Origin: Paenibacillus sp. HW567
GTDB lineage: Bacteria > Bacillota > Bacilli > Paenibacillales > Paenibacillaceae
Reading direction: 5' to 3'
DNA length: 64,000 nt
Assembly: GCF_000374185.1 (NCBI RefSeq)
Contig: NZ_KB910518.1
Span: forward strand, 862,546-926,545
Shown here: one piece after another, positions 63,419-64,000 of the stretch
Layout: each line of letters begins with the position of its first letter
Position numbering within the stretch: position 1 is the stretch's first letter
Made by a program: the position numbers and the translations under genes
The notes under the pieces: model-generated
Database searches by the model: none
What the model was told of the DNA's origin: nothing
What the model saw: only the letters and a program-made list of their open reading frames with translations

Positions 63419-64000
63419 ATGCGGGTGAACCCCTTTAAAACGCTGCGCATCGATGTTGTTTTCTTTTTTGGCTTCACCTTGATCGTTACGATCCTGGTAG
63501 GTCTGATCCTCGTTTTCAGTTATATCAACGGGTCCAGAGAGATTGCGGACAACACCTCGTATTACCAGCAGAAGCTGCTGATTGAGCTGCATAAGAAGCT
63601 GAACACCAACCTGGAGGATATTGAGCAAAGCTCCAACACAGCTGCGCAGAATTTTAACGAGCGGTATGAAGAGATGCTGGACGGCAATCAGTATGACCAG
63701 GTACGGGGACAGACAAGCATACGCTCCCAATTGAACAATTATGTATTCAGCATGCCGATCCTGCAATCAATTCATGTCTATTCCGACCTGACACCGTCTT
63801 ACAATGTGCAGGAATTTGTCCAGTTTCTGCCAATCGGACAGATGGAGCGTGAACCCTGGTACGATGATCTCCGCAACTCCGATTATGCCTGGCTGAGCGA
63901 ACGGACTATTAAGACCAACAATGGGGACACTTCGGTTATCAGTTTTGCGCGCAAGGTCTATAACCGCTTCAACAGGGCTTTTGCTGTGATGGTATTCAAT
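63419..64000 (+). CDS. Sensor histidine kinase, N-terminal part (cut by window end)
   Basis: The frame opens at ATG 63419 behind ACGGAGG and is still open at base 64000, so only 194 residues are seen. It begins MRVNPFKTLRIDVVFFFGF with a transmembrane helix (about 13-36), followed by an extracellular region (REPWYDDLRNSDYAWLSERT) like the sensor domains of YesM-type kinases. The kinase domain lies beyond the window. It is probably the sensor for the preceding permease pair. Confidence 0.8.
   Translation, partial: MRVNPFKTLRIDVVFFFGFTLIVTILVGLILVFSYINGSREIADNTSYYQQKLLIELHKKLNTNLEDIEQSSNTAAQNFNERYEEMLDGNQYDQVRGQTSIRSQLNNYVFSMPILQSIHVYSDLTPSYNVQEFVQFLPIGQMEREPWYDDLRNSDYAWLSERTIKTNNGDTSVISFARKVYNRFNRAFAVMVFN

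Noticed and set aside
1..64000. CRISPR arrays, tRNA or rRNA genes, insertion sequences and phage genes
   Set aside because: No regularly spaced repeats, cloverleaf-like gene or transposase/integrase motifs were recognised in the window.

Overview
The window reads as a chromosomal segment of a Paenibacillus-like Gram-positive bacterium. This is inferred from four features: a comER gene divergent from comEA-comEB-comEC, a T-box leader before leuS, repeated YesM/YesN-type two-component systems beside carbohydrate ABC transporters, and strong AGGAGG-type ribosome binding sites. No transposase, rRNA, tRNA or CRISPR array was seen.

Layout. 1-7766: the 3' end of a modular polyketide synthase (KS-AT-KR-ACP-KS-degenerate AT, entering from upstream), followed by a membrane-anchored nitroreductase-like protein and a terminator. 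8013-13965: an alpha/beta hydrolase, then response regulator, sensor kinase and solute-binding lipoprotein with no permease, closed by a terminator. 14086-17640: a two-permease plus binding-protein sugar transporter (LplB/YtcP type), closed by a terminator. 17665-24710: kinase, two permeases, binding protein and regulator, with a CcpA (cre) site inside. 24760-36763: three very large polysaccharide-degrading proteins. Two are heparinase II/III-like and lack a signal peptide; the third is a secreted 1575-residue alginate-lyase-like protein with three discoidin modules and a C-terminal cohesin-like domain. 36953-43698: another kinase, regulator, binding protein and permease pair. 43778-47352: an AraC regulator divergent from a GH88 unsaturated glucuronyl hydrolase and a GH28-like glycosidase. 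47384-53297: housekeeping and small genes (SRAP protein, DUF523, a Ser/Thr-rich unknown, cysteine desulfurase, PRC-barrel protein, zinc ribbon, AI-2E-family permease). 52936-56132: T-box-controlled leuS. 56237-61393: the competence locus. 61532-64000: the start of a further transporter with its own sensor kinase, cut by the window end.

How it works together. I read 8013-47352 as one large polysaccharide utilisation region for a uronic-acid-containing polymer. The secreted lyase-like protein would bind and cut the polymer outside the cell, three ABC systems would import oligosaccharides, and the cytoplasmic heparinase-like enzymes, GH88 and GH28-like enzyme would finish degradation. Each transporter has its own sensor pair, and cre sites suggest glucose repression. 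The substrate cannot be named from sequence alone, and no downstream ketodeoxyuronate pathway genes lie in the window.
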